This document shows positions 44,540 through 53,117 of a stretch of 64,000 nucleotides of DNA, in pieces; positions within the stretch are counted from its first letter, which is position 1; each line of letters opens with the position of its first letter. Position numbers and translations under genes: made by a program. Source of the stretch: Pseudomonas saxonica (lineage in GTDB: Bacteria; Pseudomonadota; Gammaproteobacteria; Pseudomonadales; Pseudomonadaceae). The notes under the pieces are model-generated. The model saw only the letters and a program-made list of their open reading frames with translations, was not told the DNA's origin and made no database searches. The DNA lies in NCBI RefSeq assembly GCF_007858365.1, contig NZ_VFIO01000001.1, positions 1,116,001-1,180,000 on the forward strand. Reading direction: 5' to 3'.

Positions 44540-45310
44540 ATGCCTGTGGACCGTAAAAAATCAGATCGCATCAAACTGATCCAGCAAGCCCTGCAGGATC
44601 AGAAGGCCATTCATTTACGGGAAATGGCCGCCTTGCTGGACGTCTCGGAAATGACTCTGCGCCGCGATCTGGGCCGCTACCCGGACAAATTTCATCTGCT
44701 GGGAGGGCATATCACGCTGGCGTTCGACCCTTGCGACACGGCGGAATACAAGCTCGCCGAGCAAGGCACACGGCACGTCGAAGAGAAGCGCCGAATCGGT
44801 AAACTCGCTGCAGGGTTTATTCAGCCCGGCGACACCGTGTTCTTCGATTGCGGCACAACCGTTCCTTTTGTCGTGGACTTCATTCCCGACGATCTGGAGT
44901 TCACCGCGGTGTGCAATTCACTCAACGTCCTGCTCAAACTTCAGCAGAAACCCAATTGCAGCATCGTGTTGTGTGGCGGCACCTTTCACCGAAAAAACCA
45001 GGTATTCGAACACCGCGATGAAAGCAGCATTCTGGACAGCGTTCGCCTGACCTGGGCCTTTGTATCGGCCGCAGGCGTCAGCCAGACCTTGGGCGTGACC
45101 TGTTTTAACTTCAACGAGGTCGAAGTCAAACAGAAGGTCTTGCGCCAAGCCCAGCACTGCATGTTGTTGGCCGACCACACCAAATTCGATGCTGTCAAAA
45201 CAGCGCACTTCGCGACGCTTGAACAATTTCACGTGGTGGTCTCGGACAAAAAAATGCCCAAGACCTACCGCGATCTGATCCAAGCAAACGGTGCCAAGGT
45301 GGTGATTTAA
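44540..45310 (+). CDS. deoR: DeoR-family repressor of deoxyribose genes
   Basis: A 256-residue repressor similar along its whole length to E. coli DeoR (FFDCGTTVPFVVDFI, FTAVCNSLN, GVTCFNFNEVEVK). The N-terminal HTH is at about 24-46 (IHLREMAALLDVSEMTLRRDL), followed by the sugar-phosphate-binding domain with the GTT motif. The ATG at 44540 fits. It is divergent from deoC, and the 3' end overlaps the opposing deoX-type gene by 4 nt. It probably senses deoxyribose-5-phosphate and represses deoC, itself and the kinase operon. Confidence 0.92.
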   Translation: MPVDRKKSDRIKLIQQALQDQKAIHLREMAALLDVSEMTLRRDLGRYPDKFHLLGGHITLAFDPCDTAEYKLAEQGTRHVEEKRRIGKLAAGFIQPGDTVFFDCGTTVPFVVDFIPDDLEFTAVCNSLNVLLKLQQKPNCSIVLCGGTFHRKNQVFEHRDESSILDSVRLTWAFVSAAGVSQTLGVTCFNFNEVEVKQKVLRQAQHCMLLADHTKFDAVKTAHFATLEQFHVVVSDKKMPKTYRDLIQANGAKVVI

Positions 45311-46395
45311 CCCACCAACCCATCAGCTTCCAGTCGGCGCATTTCATCCGCCGACAAATAGCCTGTAGTCACGCTGAAAACCGCTCGCTCCCCGGCGTTC
45401 AGCGTGCGCACATGGCCCTTGGCCTTTTCTGCCAAATACCCTTCTGGCTCACACGTGGCGGGCAGCACGAAAGCCGCGACCTGTTGATCGGGGTTATGCA
45501 GAACCCAGCGCGCCGCATGCTCAAACTGCTCGGGCTTGTAGCGCGTGTAAAACGCCGCCCCCTGTGGATGCTTAAGCAAAAAATGCGCGTCACCGTTGAC
45601 GTCAGCCTTCACACCCTCGAAAAAGCATACGATTTCCGGGTCGTACAAGCCGGGGCTGTCCAGCGTCGACAAGCGTTCAGGCGCTTCGGTCAAGTCAGCC
45701 ACATAGGCCGACCACGCAGGCGTGGGCTTAACATGCGCCGGAACACTGCTGCGCATGCGTGCACGCGCAACACCTAACGGCTGGACGAATTGCCCCTGCG
45801 CCACATAGGCGTAATTCATATGCGCCATGTACATCAGGTCCATCGGCTTGCCGGCAAGATTGCTCACGTCCATGCCGATATCGAACAACGCCGTTCCCGC
45901 CCGCAACGTGACGCTGGGGCACGCGCGATAATGATCGCCAAAACCCTGAACGTACTCGTACTCCCCGCCCACGCTGAGGAACACACCGTCTGCATCCTCC
46001 CCCACTTCGAGCCAGGCCCTATCCATCGGCGCGCAGGGCATTTCGCCGTGTATCGGATGGTCGTCCAGGGGTGAAGGGCAGCCGTTGCGCAGCAAGCCGC
46101 TGTGAAACATAAAGCAGCCGTACGTACCCAGCACGGTGGAGCTGGGGCGCGGCTGGCTGAACATGTTGCCCATGGTCAGGTTGCAACCGTCGAACACGGC
46201 AGACCACACCATCTGCCCCTGATACGGCAGCACCACCACGCGACCCCGGTTGTTTTCCAGCGCCAGCGCTTTCACCCCCGAAGGATAGGTCCAGGCCAGC
46301 ACGCGAAAATCAGAGGATTCGAGCAGTGTCTTTTCTGCACTGCCAAATAATTCCGGATACAACGCCAACGTGACTTTCTTCGCAGGCGTACTCAT
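45307..46395 (-). CDS. deoX: DUF4432 aldose-1-epimerase-like protein (DeoX type)
   Basis: A 362-residue beta-sandwich protein of the mutarotase superfamily. ATG 46395 overlaps the permease stop (ATGA). Recognisable segments: ALENNRGRVVVLPYQGQMVW, GCFMFHSGLLRNGCPS, HPIHGEMP and MYMAHMNYAY, with His residues at usual sugar-contact places. It is likely to interconvert anomers of imported deoxyribose, by analogy with the deoK-deoP-deoX operon of enterobacteria. The exact reaction is not proven. Confidence 0.82.
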   Translation of the reverse strand: MSTPAKKVTLALYPELFGSAEKTLLESSDFRVLAWTYPSGVKALALENNRGRVVVLPYQGQMVWSAVFDGCNLTMGNMFSQPRPSSTVLGTYGCFMFHSGLLRNGCPSPLDDHPIHGEMPCAPMDRAWLEVGEDADGVFLSVGGEYEYVQGFGDHYRACPSVTLRAGTALFDIGMDVSNLAGKPMDLMYMAHMNYAYVAQGQFVQPLGVARARMRSSVPAHVKPTPAWSAYVADLTEAPERLSTLDSPGLYDPEIVCFFEGVKADVNGDAHFLLKHPQGAAFYTRYKPEQFEHAARWVLHNPDQQVAAFVLPATCEPEGYLAEKAKGHVRTLNAGERAVFSVTTGYLSADEMRRLEADGLVG

Positions 46396-47723
46396 GAGGC
46401 CACCACTGCACACACCGGCAACGGCTCTGTGCGGGTATCACGCAGGCATTTGAGCGCATAGGCCACGATCACCACAAAGCACACCAATGGCACGCTGTAG
46501 GCCAACTGCATATTGCCGTGGGTCGCGTCAGACAACAGCCCTTGAAAGATCGGAATCACACCGCCGCCGACAATGCTCATCACCAACAGTGAACCACCCA
46601 CACCCGTGTCTTCGCCCAGACCATCAATGGTCAGGCCGTAGATGGTCGGCCAGCATGGTCCCAGGAAAATACTCACGCCCACCGCGGCGTACACCGCTGT
46701 GATATTGGGCACCAGAATGGTGTAGGCCAGCAGCACAATGGCCAGCACACCATAAATGGCCAGCACTTTGGCCGGGTGCATTTTGCGCATCATAAAGTTG
46801 GCAATCAGCTTGCCCACAAAATACGCAGCAAACGTGGTGATCAAAAACCACGACGCACTGCGCTCGTTCATTCCGCCCATTTGCATGGCCAGCCGAATAG
46901 TGAAGCTCCACACACCCACCTGCGCCCCGACGTACAAAAACTGCGCCAGCACACCGAAGGTAAAGCGCGGGTTACGCCACAACCGCGACAGGCTTTGGCC
47001 CACGCTGCTGGTTTTCACACGCTCTTTGACAATGCCTTTGCACGCAGGAAACTTAGTGATGGCGATCAAGATAAACATCAGCACCAGCACAGCGATCATC
47101 CACTTGTAGGGCAGCAAGGTGGACTGAATCATCTGCAACTGCTCAACCGCCGCTTCTGACGCGCTCATTTGCGTCAACTGCTCGCGGGTGGCGTCCGTGT
47201 CCTTGAACATCACAAAGCTGCCGACATACACCCCGGCCATCGCGCCGAACGGGTGGAAGGTCTGCGAAATATTCAAACGGCGCGTGCCGGTTTCACGCGG
47301 CCCCATGAGTGTGGAGTAGGTGTTGCAGGCAGTTTCAAGAAACGACAGGCCTGCTGCAATTACAAACAGCGCCAGCAGGAACATGCCGTATTTAGCCGTG
47401 GCAGCCGCCGGGAAAAACAGCAGGCAGCCACCCATGTACAGCAGTAGTCCGATCAAAATGGTGGTCTTGTAGCTAAATCGCTTGACCACCATCGCTGCCG
47501 GAATCGCCAGAAAGAAGTACCCCAGATAAAACGCCGACTGCACGAAAGCGGTTTCAAAATCGCTGAGCAAGAAGGCTTTTTTGAAGTGCGCGATCAGCAC
47601 ATCGTTCATGCCCGCGGCCGCCGCCCACATGGCAAAAATGCTGCACAACAGCAGGAACGCGAACCACGGCGTACGGTTGAGGTAGAAACCATCAGGGGAT
47701 TGTTGGAGCGCGGATTTTGTCAT
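46392..47723 (-). CDS. deoP: FucP-type MFS permease, probable deoxyribose importer (DeoP)
   Basis: A 443-residue, 12-helix transporter of the fucose/glucose/galactose proton-symporter family, with motifs GYFFLAIPAAMVVKRFSYK, FLETACNTYSTLMGP and LGPCWPTIYGLTIDGLG. It is encoded between the kinase and mutarotase-like genes. That context makes deoxyribose the likely substrate, though the family also carries fucose and other sugars. Confidence 0.85.
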   Translation of the reverse strand: MTKSALQQSPDGFYLNRTPWFAFLLLCSIFAMWAAAAGMNDVLIAHFKKAFLLSDFETAFVQSAFYLGYFFLAIPAAMVVKRFSYKTTILIGLLLYMGGCLLFFPAAATAKYGMFLLALFVIAAGLSFLETACNTYSTLMGPRETGTRRLNISQTFHPFGAMAGVYVGSFVMFKDTDATREQLTQMSASEAAVEQLQMIQSTLLPYKWMIAVLVLMFILIAITKFPACKGIVKERVKTSSVGQSLSRLWRNPRFTFGVLAQFLYVGAQVGVWSFTIRLAMQMGGMNERSASWFLITTFAAYFVGKLIANFMMRKMHPAKVLAIYGVLAIVLLAYTILVPNITAVYAAVGVSIFLGPCWPTIYGLTIDGLGEDTGVGGSLLVMSIVGGGVIPIFQGLLSDATHGNMQLAYSVPLVCFVVIVAYALKCLRDTRTEPLPVCAVVAS

Positions 47724-47789
47724 TATTGTTCTCCGTGATCTGCGGGATGCCGCGCGCGCCCTAGTCTGTGAAGGGCTTCACGCAGCGGC

Positions 47790-48710
47790 TTAAAGTGACG
47801 CTAAAAACTGCGCGAACTGGGCCGCGTCCGGGTAGGAGGTTTGCGTGCCGAGGCCGGTGACCGAAAACGCGGAATAGGCCACGGCCAAGGTCATGGCGTG
47901 GCGGATTTCACCGTCCTGGCTCCAGTGATGGGCAAAGCAACCGATAAACGCATCGCCCGCACCCGTGGTGTCACGCGCGGCGACGTTGAGGCCTTCGACC
48001 CGAAACTCACCCTCCTCGCCCACGTACAGCGCGCCGTTGGCACCCAGGGTGACAATCACATGACGTATGCCGTCTTCAACCAATTGGCGCGCAGCGATAA
48101 GGGCAGATTCAGGCCCGTCGACCGTAAGGCCGGTGATCAGTGCCAGCTCGGTTTCGTTGGGGATAAAGAAATCCAGCTGCGACAAGTGCGCGTGGCTCAA
48201 GCCCGCCACCGCAGGTGCAGGGTTGAGCAACACCTGAATGCCGTTACGCTTGGCAAAGTCGATGGCGTAGTAAACGGTGTCGAGCTCGATTTCCAGTTGC
48301 AGAACGATCAGCTTGCAGTCGCGCAAATCGCTTTGCGCGGCATCAATATCCGCAGGCTTGAGGTGAGCGTTGGCACCTTTGATGATCAGAATGCTGTTGT
48401 GCGAATCGCACTTCACAAATATCGGAGCCACACCGCTGGACACACCCGGTACACGCTCGACATAACGGGTATCAATGCCAAAGCGTTTGAAATTGGCCAG
48501 GGTGTTATCGGCGAACATGTCGTCGCCAACCTTGCTCAGCATGAGCACGTCAGCCCCCAGTTTGGCAGCGGCAACGGCCTGATTGGCCCCCTTGCCGCCA
48601 CAGCCCATGGCAAAATCGGGAGCTTCAAGGGTTTCGCCCTGCGCAGGCATCCGGTCGATATAGGTGATCAAATCCACCATGTTGCTGCCAATGACCGCGA
48701 TCTTGTTCAT
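47790..48710 (-). CDS. deoK: PfkB-family sugar kinase, probable deoxyribokinase (DeoK)
   Basis: A 306-residue ribokinase-like enzyme. PfkB signatures: GGKGANQAVAAAKLG near the N-terminus and DTTGAGDAF (catalytic Asp) near the C-terminus. ATG 48710 has AAGGTAATT upstream; a TTG sits directly before it. It is first gene of a minus-strand operon with permease and mutarotase-like protein, next to deoR and deoC. It probably phosphorylates 2-deoxyribose to the DeoC substrate. Ribose kinase activity cannot be excluded. Confidence 0.85.
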   Translation of the reverse strand: MNKIAVIGSNMVDLITYIDRMPAQGETLEAPDFAMGCGGKGANQAVAAAKLGADVLMLSKVGDDMFADNTLANFKRFGIDTRYVERVPGVSSGVAPIFVKCDSHNSILIIKGANAHLKPADIDAAQSDLRDCKLIVLQLEIELDTVYYAIDFAKRNGIQVLLNPAPAVAGLSHAHLSQLDFFIPNETELALITGLTVDGPESALIAARQLVEDGIRHVIVTLGANGALYVGEEGEFRVEGLNVAARDTTGAGDAFIGCFAHHWSQDGEIRHAMTLAVAYSAFSVTGLGTQTSYPDAAQFAQFLASL

Positions 48711-48763
48711 CAATAATTACCTTGTGAACGCCACGACTCAGTGCTCGCTGGCGCTATTATTTT

Positions 48764-48779
48764 TGTTATTTAAATAACA
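48764..48779. promoter_or_regulatory. Candidate DeoR operator upstream of deoK
   Basis: TGTTATTTAAATAACA is a perfect 16-bp palindrome with half sites identical to the E. coli DeoR operator (TGTTA-N6-TAACA). It lies 54 bp before the deoK start, in an AT-rich promoter-like stretch. Confidence 0.7.
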
Positions 48780-48831
48780 TTTACTGTGACTATTCAATCT
48801 TTTTATTTGCCCCCCTGATGAAGGGCACAAT

Positions 48832-48864
48832 AAAAAATGGGCCAGACATTACTGTCTGGCCCAT
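48832..48864 (-). terminator. Terminator of the GntR-Cache unit
   Basis: A 12-bp perfect stem ATGGGCCAGACA / TGTCTGGCCCAT with a 4-nt loop. The minus-strand tail is TTTTTATTG. The repeat element at 48884 lies between it and the Cache gene. Confidence 0.8.
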
Positions 48865-48883
48865 TAGAGGCGGCACCAATTGC

Positions 48884-49013
48884 GTAGCAGTTGCCGAAGG
48901 CTACGTCCGATTGCGAAGCGATCGTAAAACTGGAACTTGTGATCTGCCTGCTAAATCGCAAGGGCTGATTTGCGACGACTTCGTCGCCGAACGTCGCCTT
49001 CGGCAACTGCTAC
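48884..49013. repeat. REPIN-like inverted repeat element, 130 bp
   Basis: The left end GTAGCAGTTGCCGAAGGCTA and the complemented right end agree over 26 bp with 2 mismatches. Internal GATTGCGAAGCGATCG and GCGACGACTTCGTCGCC hairpins match the other copies in style. It ends 5 bp from the stop codon of the Cache gene and occupies most of the 308-bp gap to deoK, together with the terminator and operator. Confidence 0.8.
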
Positions 49014-49018
49014 GGGAT

Positions 49019-49768
49019 TCAGGCGGCGTTGCGCAACGTTGGTAAACGCACCAGCGACCAGCCTGCCTCCGGCTCGGCCAAGGCCAGGCGTTGGCCTTGA
49101 TCAGGCAGGGGCTGCAAGAGTTTTGAGGCCAGATCACCGACCATCCAGTTGGGACTATTGGACGCGATCACGCGGCCATCCACTGCGATCAATACCGCTT
49201 CGTGTTCAAGTCGCATCAAACTGCGAATCAACAGACGCTCAACGTTGTGCAGCGACAGATCCAGCCCCGCCACCCCGATAAAACGACCGTCGACCACAAT
49301 CGGCATGGTGAAGGTCAGCACATACATATTGGTGCCGTAGAGGTCGACGTAAGGGCCTTCTACACAGCTCGATCCTGTACTGCGCGGGCGACTGAACCAA
49401 GGCATGGCGGTGTAGTCGTAAAAGTTCTCGCGACGCAGGTCGAAATTCGGCCGCAAGGGCATGGTTTTTCCGCCATCTGCCAAATACCACCATTCCAGAT
49501 GCATTTCGCGATCCGCCAGACAACCCGGCTCTAGAATCACCCCACCCCCACAGCCAAATGCGCCGGTGGCCAGCAGCTGCCGGTCTATGCCAGGGCGCAG
49601 GGTGGTCAGGTCTTTTGCTGTGGGTTGACGGCCTTCCGCCAGTACTCGCACCCAGAGGCCGAGGGTCTCATCCACCAGTTGACGGACCTGACCGAAGATC
49701 GTCTCCAGTGTGCTGTTGAGCTGCTGAATACAGGCACCAAGGGGAGCATTCTCACTCGCGGCGAACAT
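49019..49768 (-). CDS. Stand-alone Cache (PDC) sensor domain protein
   Basis: A 249-residue protein that appears to consist of a Cache ligand-binding domain only. ATG 49768 has GAGGTAATG upstream. After an N-terminal helix (about 10-45) come Cache-like segments WYLADGG, FYDYTAMPWFSRPR, VDLYGTNMYVLTFTMPIV and GVAGLDLSL. No signal peptide, membrane helix or output domain is seen, so it should be cytoplasmic, unusual for this domain. It lies 94 nt after the GntR-type gene on the same strand. It might bind the inducer or product of the neighbouring catabolic genes. Function unknown. Confidence 0.8.
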   Translation of the reverse strand: MFAASENAPLGACIQQLNSTLETIFGQVRQLVDETLGLWVRVLAEGRQPTAKDLTTLRPGIDRQLLATGAFGCGGGVILEPGCLADREMHLEWWYLADGGKTMPLRPNFDLRRENFYDYTAMPWFSRPRSTGSSCVEGPYVDLYGTNMYVLTFTMPIVVDGRFIGVAGLDLSLHNVERLLIRSLMRLEHEAVLIAVDGRVIASNSPNWMVGDLASKLLQPLPDQGQRLALAEPEAGWSLVRLPTLRNAA

Positions 49769-49862
49769 GGCATTACCTCACGCAGTTTGGGGCTTTCTTT
49801 TTATGGGTTACGGCTGTGTTTCTGACATTACCTTGAACATTCACGCAATAACCACGCCAGAC

Positions 49863-50618
49863 TCACGCGGTTTCATCGCCTGCGGCCAGCAGCTCCAGAC
49901 GCAGGCCGATCAGGCGTTTGATGCCCCGCACGACATGAGCCTCTGCCAGCGCACCGGCCAATACCACATCGTTATTGACCAACGCTTGCAGGATCGCCTG
50001 GTGCTCCTGCTCGACCAGCGTCACGTCATTGCCGCCAATCGCGTCCAGCCACAGCAACTCGCCCACTTCTGATTGCAAACGCATTTCGGCGTTGGTCAGC
50101 CTCAGCGATTGCGCGGCGGCGGCCACTTCAATGTGAAAGCGTGCGTCTGCCCGGTGCCGTGCCTGCCGCGTCTTGGCATGGTGCAAGGCATCAATGTGCT
50201 GAGCGATACGGGCATGGTGCTCGGGTGAACTGCGTTGCGCGGCCAAGCGTGCCGCAGTCCCGGAAATGGCCATGTGTTCATCGCCCAAATCGCGCAAGTC
50301 CGGGCCGCTGATGTCTTTAAGACGTTGCAACAACAGGGCTTCGGGCAACTCCACCGGCGCACAGACAAAACTGCCGCCATTGCGCCCGCGCCGGGTCTCG
50401 ATCAATCCGCGCTGGCGCAGCACCACTAGAGCTTCACGCAAGGTGACCGTCGCGACACCCAGTTGCAGTGCAAGCTCACTCTCGCTGGGCAGTTGCTGCC
50501 CTTCGGCGAACAATCCCAGTTCAATCGCTTCCACCAGCCGCCTCGCGACCTCATCGGTACGGCCTTCCTGGCGCAACCGTATAAAGGCGGTACTGCGGGC
50601 TGTATTCAGGGCACTCAT
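49863..50618 (-). CDS. GntR-family (FadR subfamily) transcriptional regulator
   Basis: A 251-residue regulator. ATG 50618 has GGAGAACC upstream; an in-frame start 17 codons earlier is possible. The winged HTH covers about 18-85 (LPSESELALQLGVATVTLREAL and GLIETRRGRNGG). The C-terminal FCD-type helical ligand domain covers about 110-240 with His and Asp residues of the metal site (HHARIAQHIDALH, RFHIEVAAA). It is divergent from the aldehyde dehydrogenase, which it probably controls. Confidence 0.92.
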   Translation of the reverse strand: MSALNTARSTAFIRLRQEGRTDEVARRLVEAIELGLFAEGQQLPSESELALQLGVATVTLREALVVLRQRGLIETRRGRNGGSFVCAPVELPEALLLQRLKDISGPDLRDLGDEHMAISGTAARLAAQRSSPEHHARIAQHIDALHHAKTRQARHRADARFHIEVAAAAQSLRLTNAEMRLQSEVGELLWLDAIGGNDVTLVEQEHQAILQALVNNDVVLAGALAEAHVVRGIKRLIGLRLELLAAGDETA

Positions 50619-50760
50619 CGGTTCTCCACATTCCTCGACTTGCAGGTAACTGCCGCCCTTGTGGGGCAAAGAGGCATTTAAAGGTTCGGATTCGTATCTT
50701 ATAGCGATTAAAGCCCCCCTGATAGGCGAAATATCAGCACGGCTTGCACACGCGACAAAC

Positions 50761-50789
50761 TTTAAGATATGTTTCCATATGTTTAAGAT
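50761..50789. promoter_or_regulatory. Repeat cluster upstream of the aldehyde dehydrogenase, possible operator
   Basis: TTTAAGAT occurs at 50761-50768 and 50782-50789, 21 bp apart. Between them lies the inverted repeat ATATG-TTTC-CATAT (50767-50780). It sits about 75-100 bp before the dehydrogenase start, where an operator for the divergent GntR regulator would be expected. Confidence 0.4.
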
Positions 50790-50863
50790 GCCTACGATGT
50801 AACGTCATGGGCATCTTCTGCTCTTTGCGACTTTCCACCCGCACGCTGACCAAGGGATACGCC

Positions 50864-52288
50864 ATGCAAACCAAACTTCTGATCAACGGCCAGCTGGTCG
50901 ACGGCGAAGGCACCTGCCAACCTGTTTACAACCCGTCGCTGGGCACTGTGCTGGTGGACATTGCCGAAGCCAGCACGCGCCAGGTCGAAGCTGCCGTCCT
51001 CGCCGCCGACCAAGCATTTGAAGGCTGGGCACAAACGCCCCCCAAAGACCGCGCTCAGTTACTGCTCAAGCTGGCTGATCGAATCGAGGAGCAGGCAGAA
51101 ACCCTGGCCCGCCTGGAGTCACTCAACTGCGGCAAGCCTTATCAGGCCGCGCTGAATGACGAAATCCCCGCCATTGCTGATGTATTTCGCTTCTTCGCCG
51201 GCGCCAGCCGCTGCATGTCCGGCTCGGCTGGCGGTGAATACCTGCCAGGGCACACGTCGATGATTCGCCGCGATCCGCTGGGCGTTGTGGCTTCTATCGC
51301 ACCCTGGAATTACCCGCTCATGATGGTCGCTTGGAAACTCGCGCCTGCACTGGCCGCCGGTAACTGCGTTGTGCTTAAACCCTCGGAACAGACTCCGCTC
51401 AGCGCTTTGAAACTGGCTGAAATCATCGCCGAGCTGTTCCCAGCAGGCGTGGTCAACATTCTGTTCGGTCGCGGGCCGAGCGTTGGCGAGCCACTGGTCA
51501 CTCACCCCAAGGTGCGATTGGTCTCCCTGACCGGCTCAGTGGCCACCGGCGCGCGCATCATCGGCGCCACCGCCAGCAGCGTAAAACGCACCCACATGGA
51601 ATTGGGCGGCAAAGCGCCCGTACTGATTTTTAACGATGCCGACATCGACGCCGCCGTTGAAGGCATCCGCGCCTTCGGTTTTTACAACGCGGGCCAGGAC
51701 TGCACCGCCGCATGCCGCCTCTATGTGCAAGAAGGCGTTTACGAGCAATTCGTTGAAAAACTGGGTGCCGCTGTAGGCACCATTCGCCATGGCCTACAGG
51801 ACGATCCCGACACCGAACTCGGCCCTTTGATTACCCGCGACCACTTGGAGCGGGTCGCAGGCTTTGTGGAGCGGGCCAAGGCTCAGCCGCACATCCGCGT
51901 CATCACCGGCGGCAACCGCGTCGAAGGGCCGGGCTTTTTCTTTGAGCCCACGGTGCTGGCCGACGCCCGCCAGGACGATGAAATCGTCCAGCGCGAAGTC
52001 TTTGGCCCAGTGGTGACGATCACCCCGTTTACGGACGAAGCCCAAGCCCTGGCGTTCGCCAACGACTCGGATTACGGCCTGGCGTCTTCGGTCTGGACAC
52101 AAGATGTGGGGCGCGCCAATCGCCTCGCCTCGCGCCTGCAATATGGCTGCACTTGGGTAAACACGCACTTCATGCTCGTCAGCGAAATGCCCCACGGCGG
52201 CATGAAACAATCTGGCTATGGCAAGGACATGTCCATGTACGGACTGGAAGACTACACCTGCGTCCGCCATGTGATGTTCAAGCACTGA
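50864..52288 (+). CDS. NAD-dependent aldehyde dehydrogenase (aminoaldehyde/betaine aldehyde type)
   Basis: A 474-residue aldehyde dehydrogenase. ATG 50864 ([16 protein letters not shown]) has AAGGGAT upstream. Conserved parts: [14 protein letters not shown], the GSVATG cofactor motif, catalytic Glu in MELGGKAPV and catalytic Cys in GQDCTAACR. Sequence style matches aminobutyraldehyde/betaine aldehyde dehydrogenases. The divergent GntR gene and the following N-demethylase operon suggest a role in degrading a methylated amine. The true aldehyde is not known. Confidence 0.92.
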   Translation: MQTKLLINGQLVDGEGTCQPVYNPSLGTVLVDIAEASTRQVEAAVLAADQAFEGWAQTPPKDRAQLLLKLADRIEEQAETLARLESLNCGKPYQAALNDEIPAIADVFRFFAGASRCMSGSAGGEYLPGHTSMIRRDPLGVVASIAPWNYPLMMVAWKLAPALAAGNCVVLKPSEQTPLSALKLAEIIAELFPAGVVNILFGRGPSVGEPLVTHPKVRLVSLTGSVATGARIIGATASSVKRTHMELGGKAPVLIFNDADIDAAVEGIRAFGFYNAGQDCTAACRLYVQEGVYEQFVEKLGAAVGTIRHGLQDDPDTELGPLITRDHLERVAGFVERAKAQPHIRVITGGNRVEGPGFFFEPTVLADARQDDEIVQREVFGPVVTITPFTDEAQALAFANDSDYGLASSVWTQDVGRANRLASRLQYGCTWVNTHFMLVSEMPHGGMKQSGYGKDMSMYGLEDYTCVRHVMFKH

Positions 52289-52413
52289 TTCGCACCCTGT
52301 TCGAGCACGCAGCCACTTAGCGCACCTTTACAGAGCAATAAGTGGCCGCAGCAAGCGAGCAAAAGGGCCAGATTTTGGCCTTGATACTAAAACATATAAA
52401 ACAAGATGAAATA
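52289..52413. other. Inverted repeats between the dehydrogenase and the N-demethylase operon
   Basis: GCCACTTA (52312-52319) / TAAGTGGC (52339-52346) and GGCCA-GATTT-TGGCC (52366-52380) can form hairpins. No T run follows, so they are doubtful terminators. Confidence 0.35.
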
Positions 52414-52429
52414 TGGCATAGGTTCTGCT
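52414..52429 (+). promoter_or_regulatory. Possible sigma54 promoter of the N-demethylase operon
   Basis: TGGCATAGGTTCTGCT carries GG and GC exactly 10 bp apart and fits TGGCAYRN4TTGCW with one mismatch (C for the first T of TTGC). It lies 83 bp before the first gene. No linked sigma54 activator gene is seen in the window. Confidence 0.4.
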
Positions 52430-52511
52430 TTGTATTTGGCATGAACTTGAAGCCGCCATCCTTTGTTACCGAACGGCACCGTGGCGGTAACGTATTAAGA
52501 GGTGTGTAACC

Positions 52512-53117
52512 ATGCTTATCACCGGCATTAAAAGCCGCCCCGTCTATGACGTGCTGCGCCCCATGGAGGGAGGCCTGCGCCACCTGATCGCAGGTCAGGG
52601 CAGCGGCGGTACGGCCATGCTGCGGCTGATTGAGGAAATGACCCCGAGCCAGCGCCAGAACAGCACGTTGCTCTACTCCACCGAATCGTTTTCCGGGCAC
52701 AACCACCTCAGCGCGCTGAAACACAGCGCCGCCGACGATTTGCACGTTTTTGCCAGCAATCAACAGCTGCTTAAAGCCTTGCATACGTGGCTGGGCAACG
52801 CCCACATGGGCACCCGCCTGTACCTCAGCGGCTCAGAGAGCTTTATCGGCACAGCGATGCAAGCCGCCAACGCGGTGGACCTGAACCGTGACGAAGTGCT
52901 GCGCGAACACAGCGGCACTCTGGTACGCCGCGTCTGGTGCGTGCACTGCGACACCTACACCGAAAACGTAACCCAACGCCTGTTCACCTGCCCGGGTTGC
53001 CAGCTCAATCTGGTCGTACGCGATCATTACTCACGCCGCCTGGCGGCGTTTCAAGGCATCAAGGCCGATGGCGAAGTACCGGGCGAACTGCCCCCTGCCG
53101 AGGAGCTGGACACATGA
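52512..53117 (+). CDS. DmmA-family subunit of dimethylamine monooxygenase-like enzyme
   Basis: A 201-residue protein with AAGAGGTG before ATG 52512. An N-terminal part (RPVYDVLRPMEGGLRHLIAGQGSGG, alpha/beta character) is followed by a C-terminal zinc-ribbon-like motif C-x2-C-x13-C-x2-C (WCVHCDTYTEN and FTCPGC). It matches what I know of the DmmA subunit that accompanies heme-dependent N-demethylases. It overlaps the reductase gene by ATGA, so the two are coupled. Confidence 0.75.
   Translation: MLITGIKSRPVYDVLRPMEGGLRHLIAGQGSGGTAMLRLIEEMTPSQRQNSTLLYSTESFSGHNHLSALKHSAADDLHVFASNQQLLKALHTWLGNAHMGTRLYLSGSESFIGTAMQAANAVDLNRDEVLREHSGTLVRRVWCVHCDTYTENVTQRLFTCPGCQLNLVVRDHYSRRLAAFQGIKADGEVPGELPPAEELDT

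Noticed and set aside
52432..52446. Second TGGCAT (near 52437) as a sigma54 -24 element
   Set aside because: No GC at the required distance for the -12 element.
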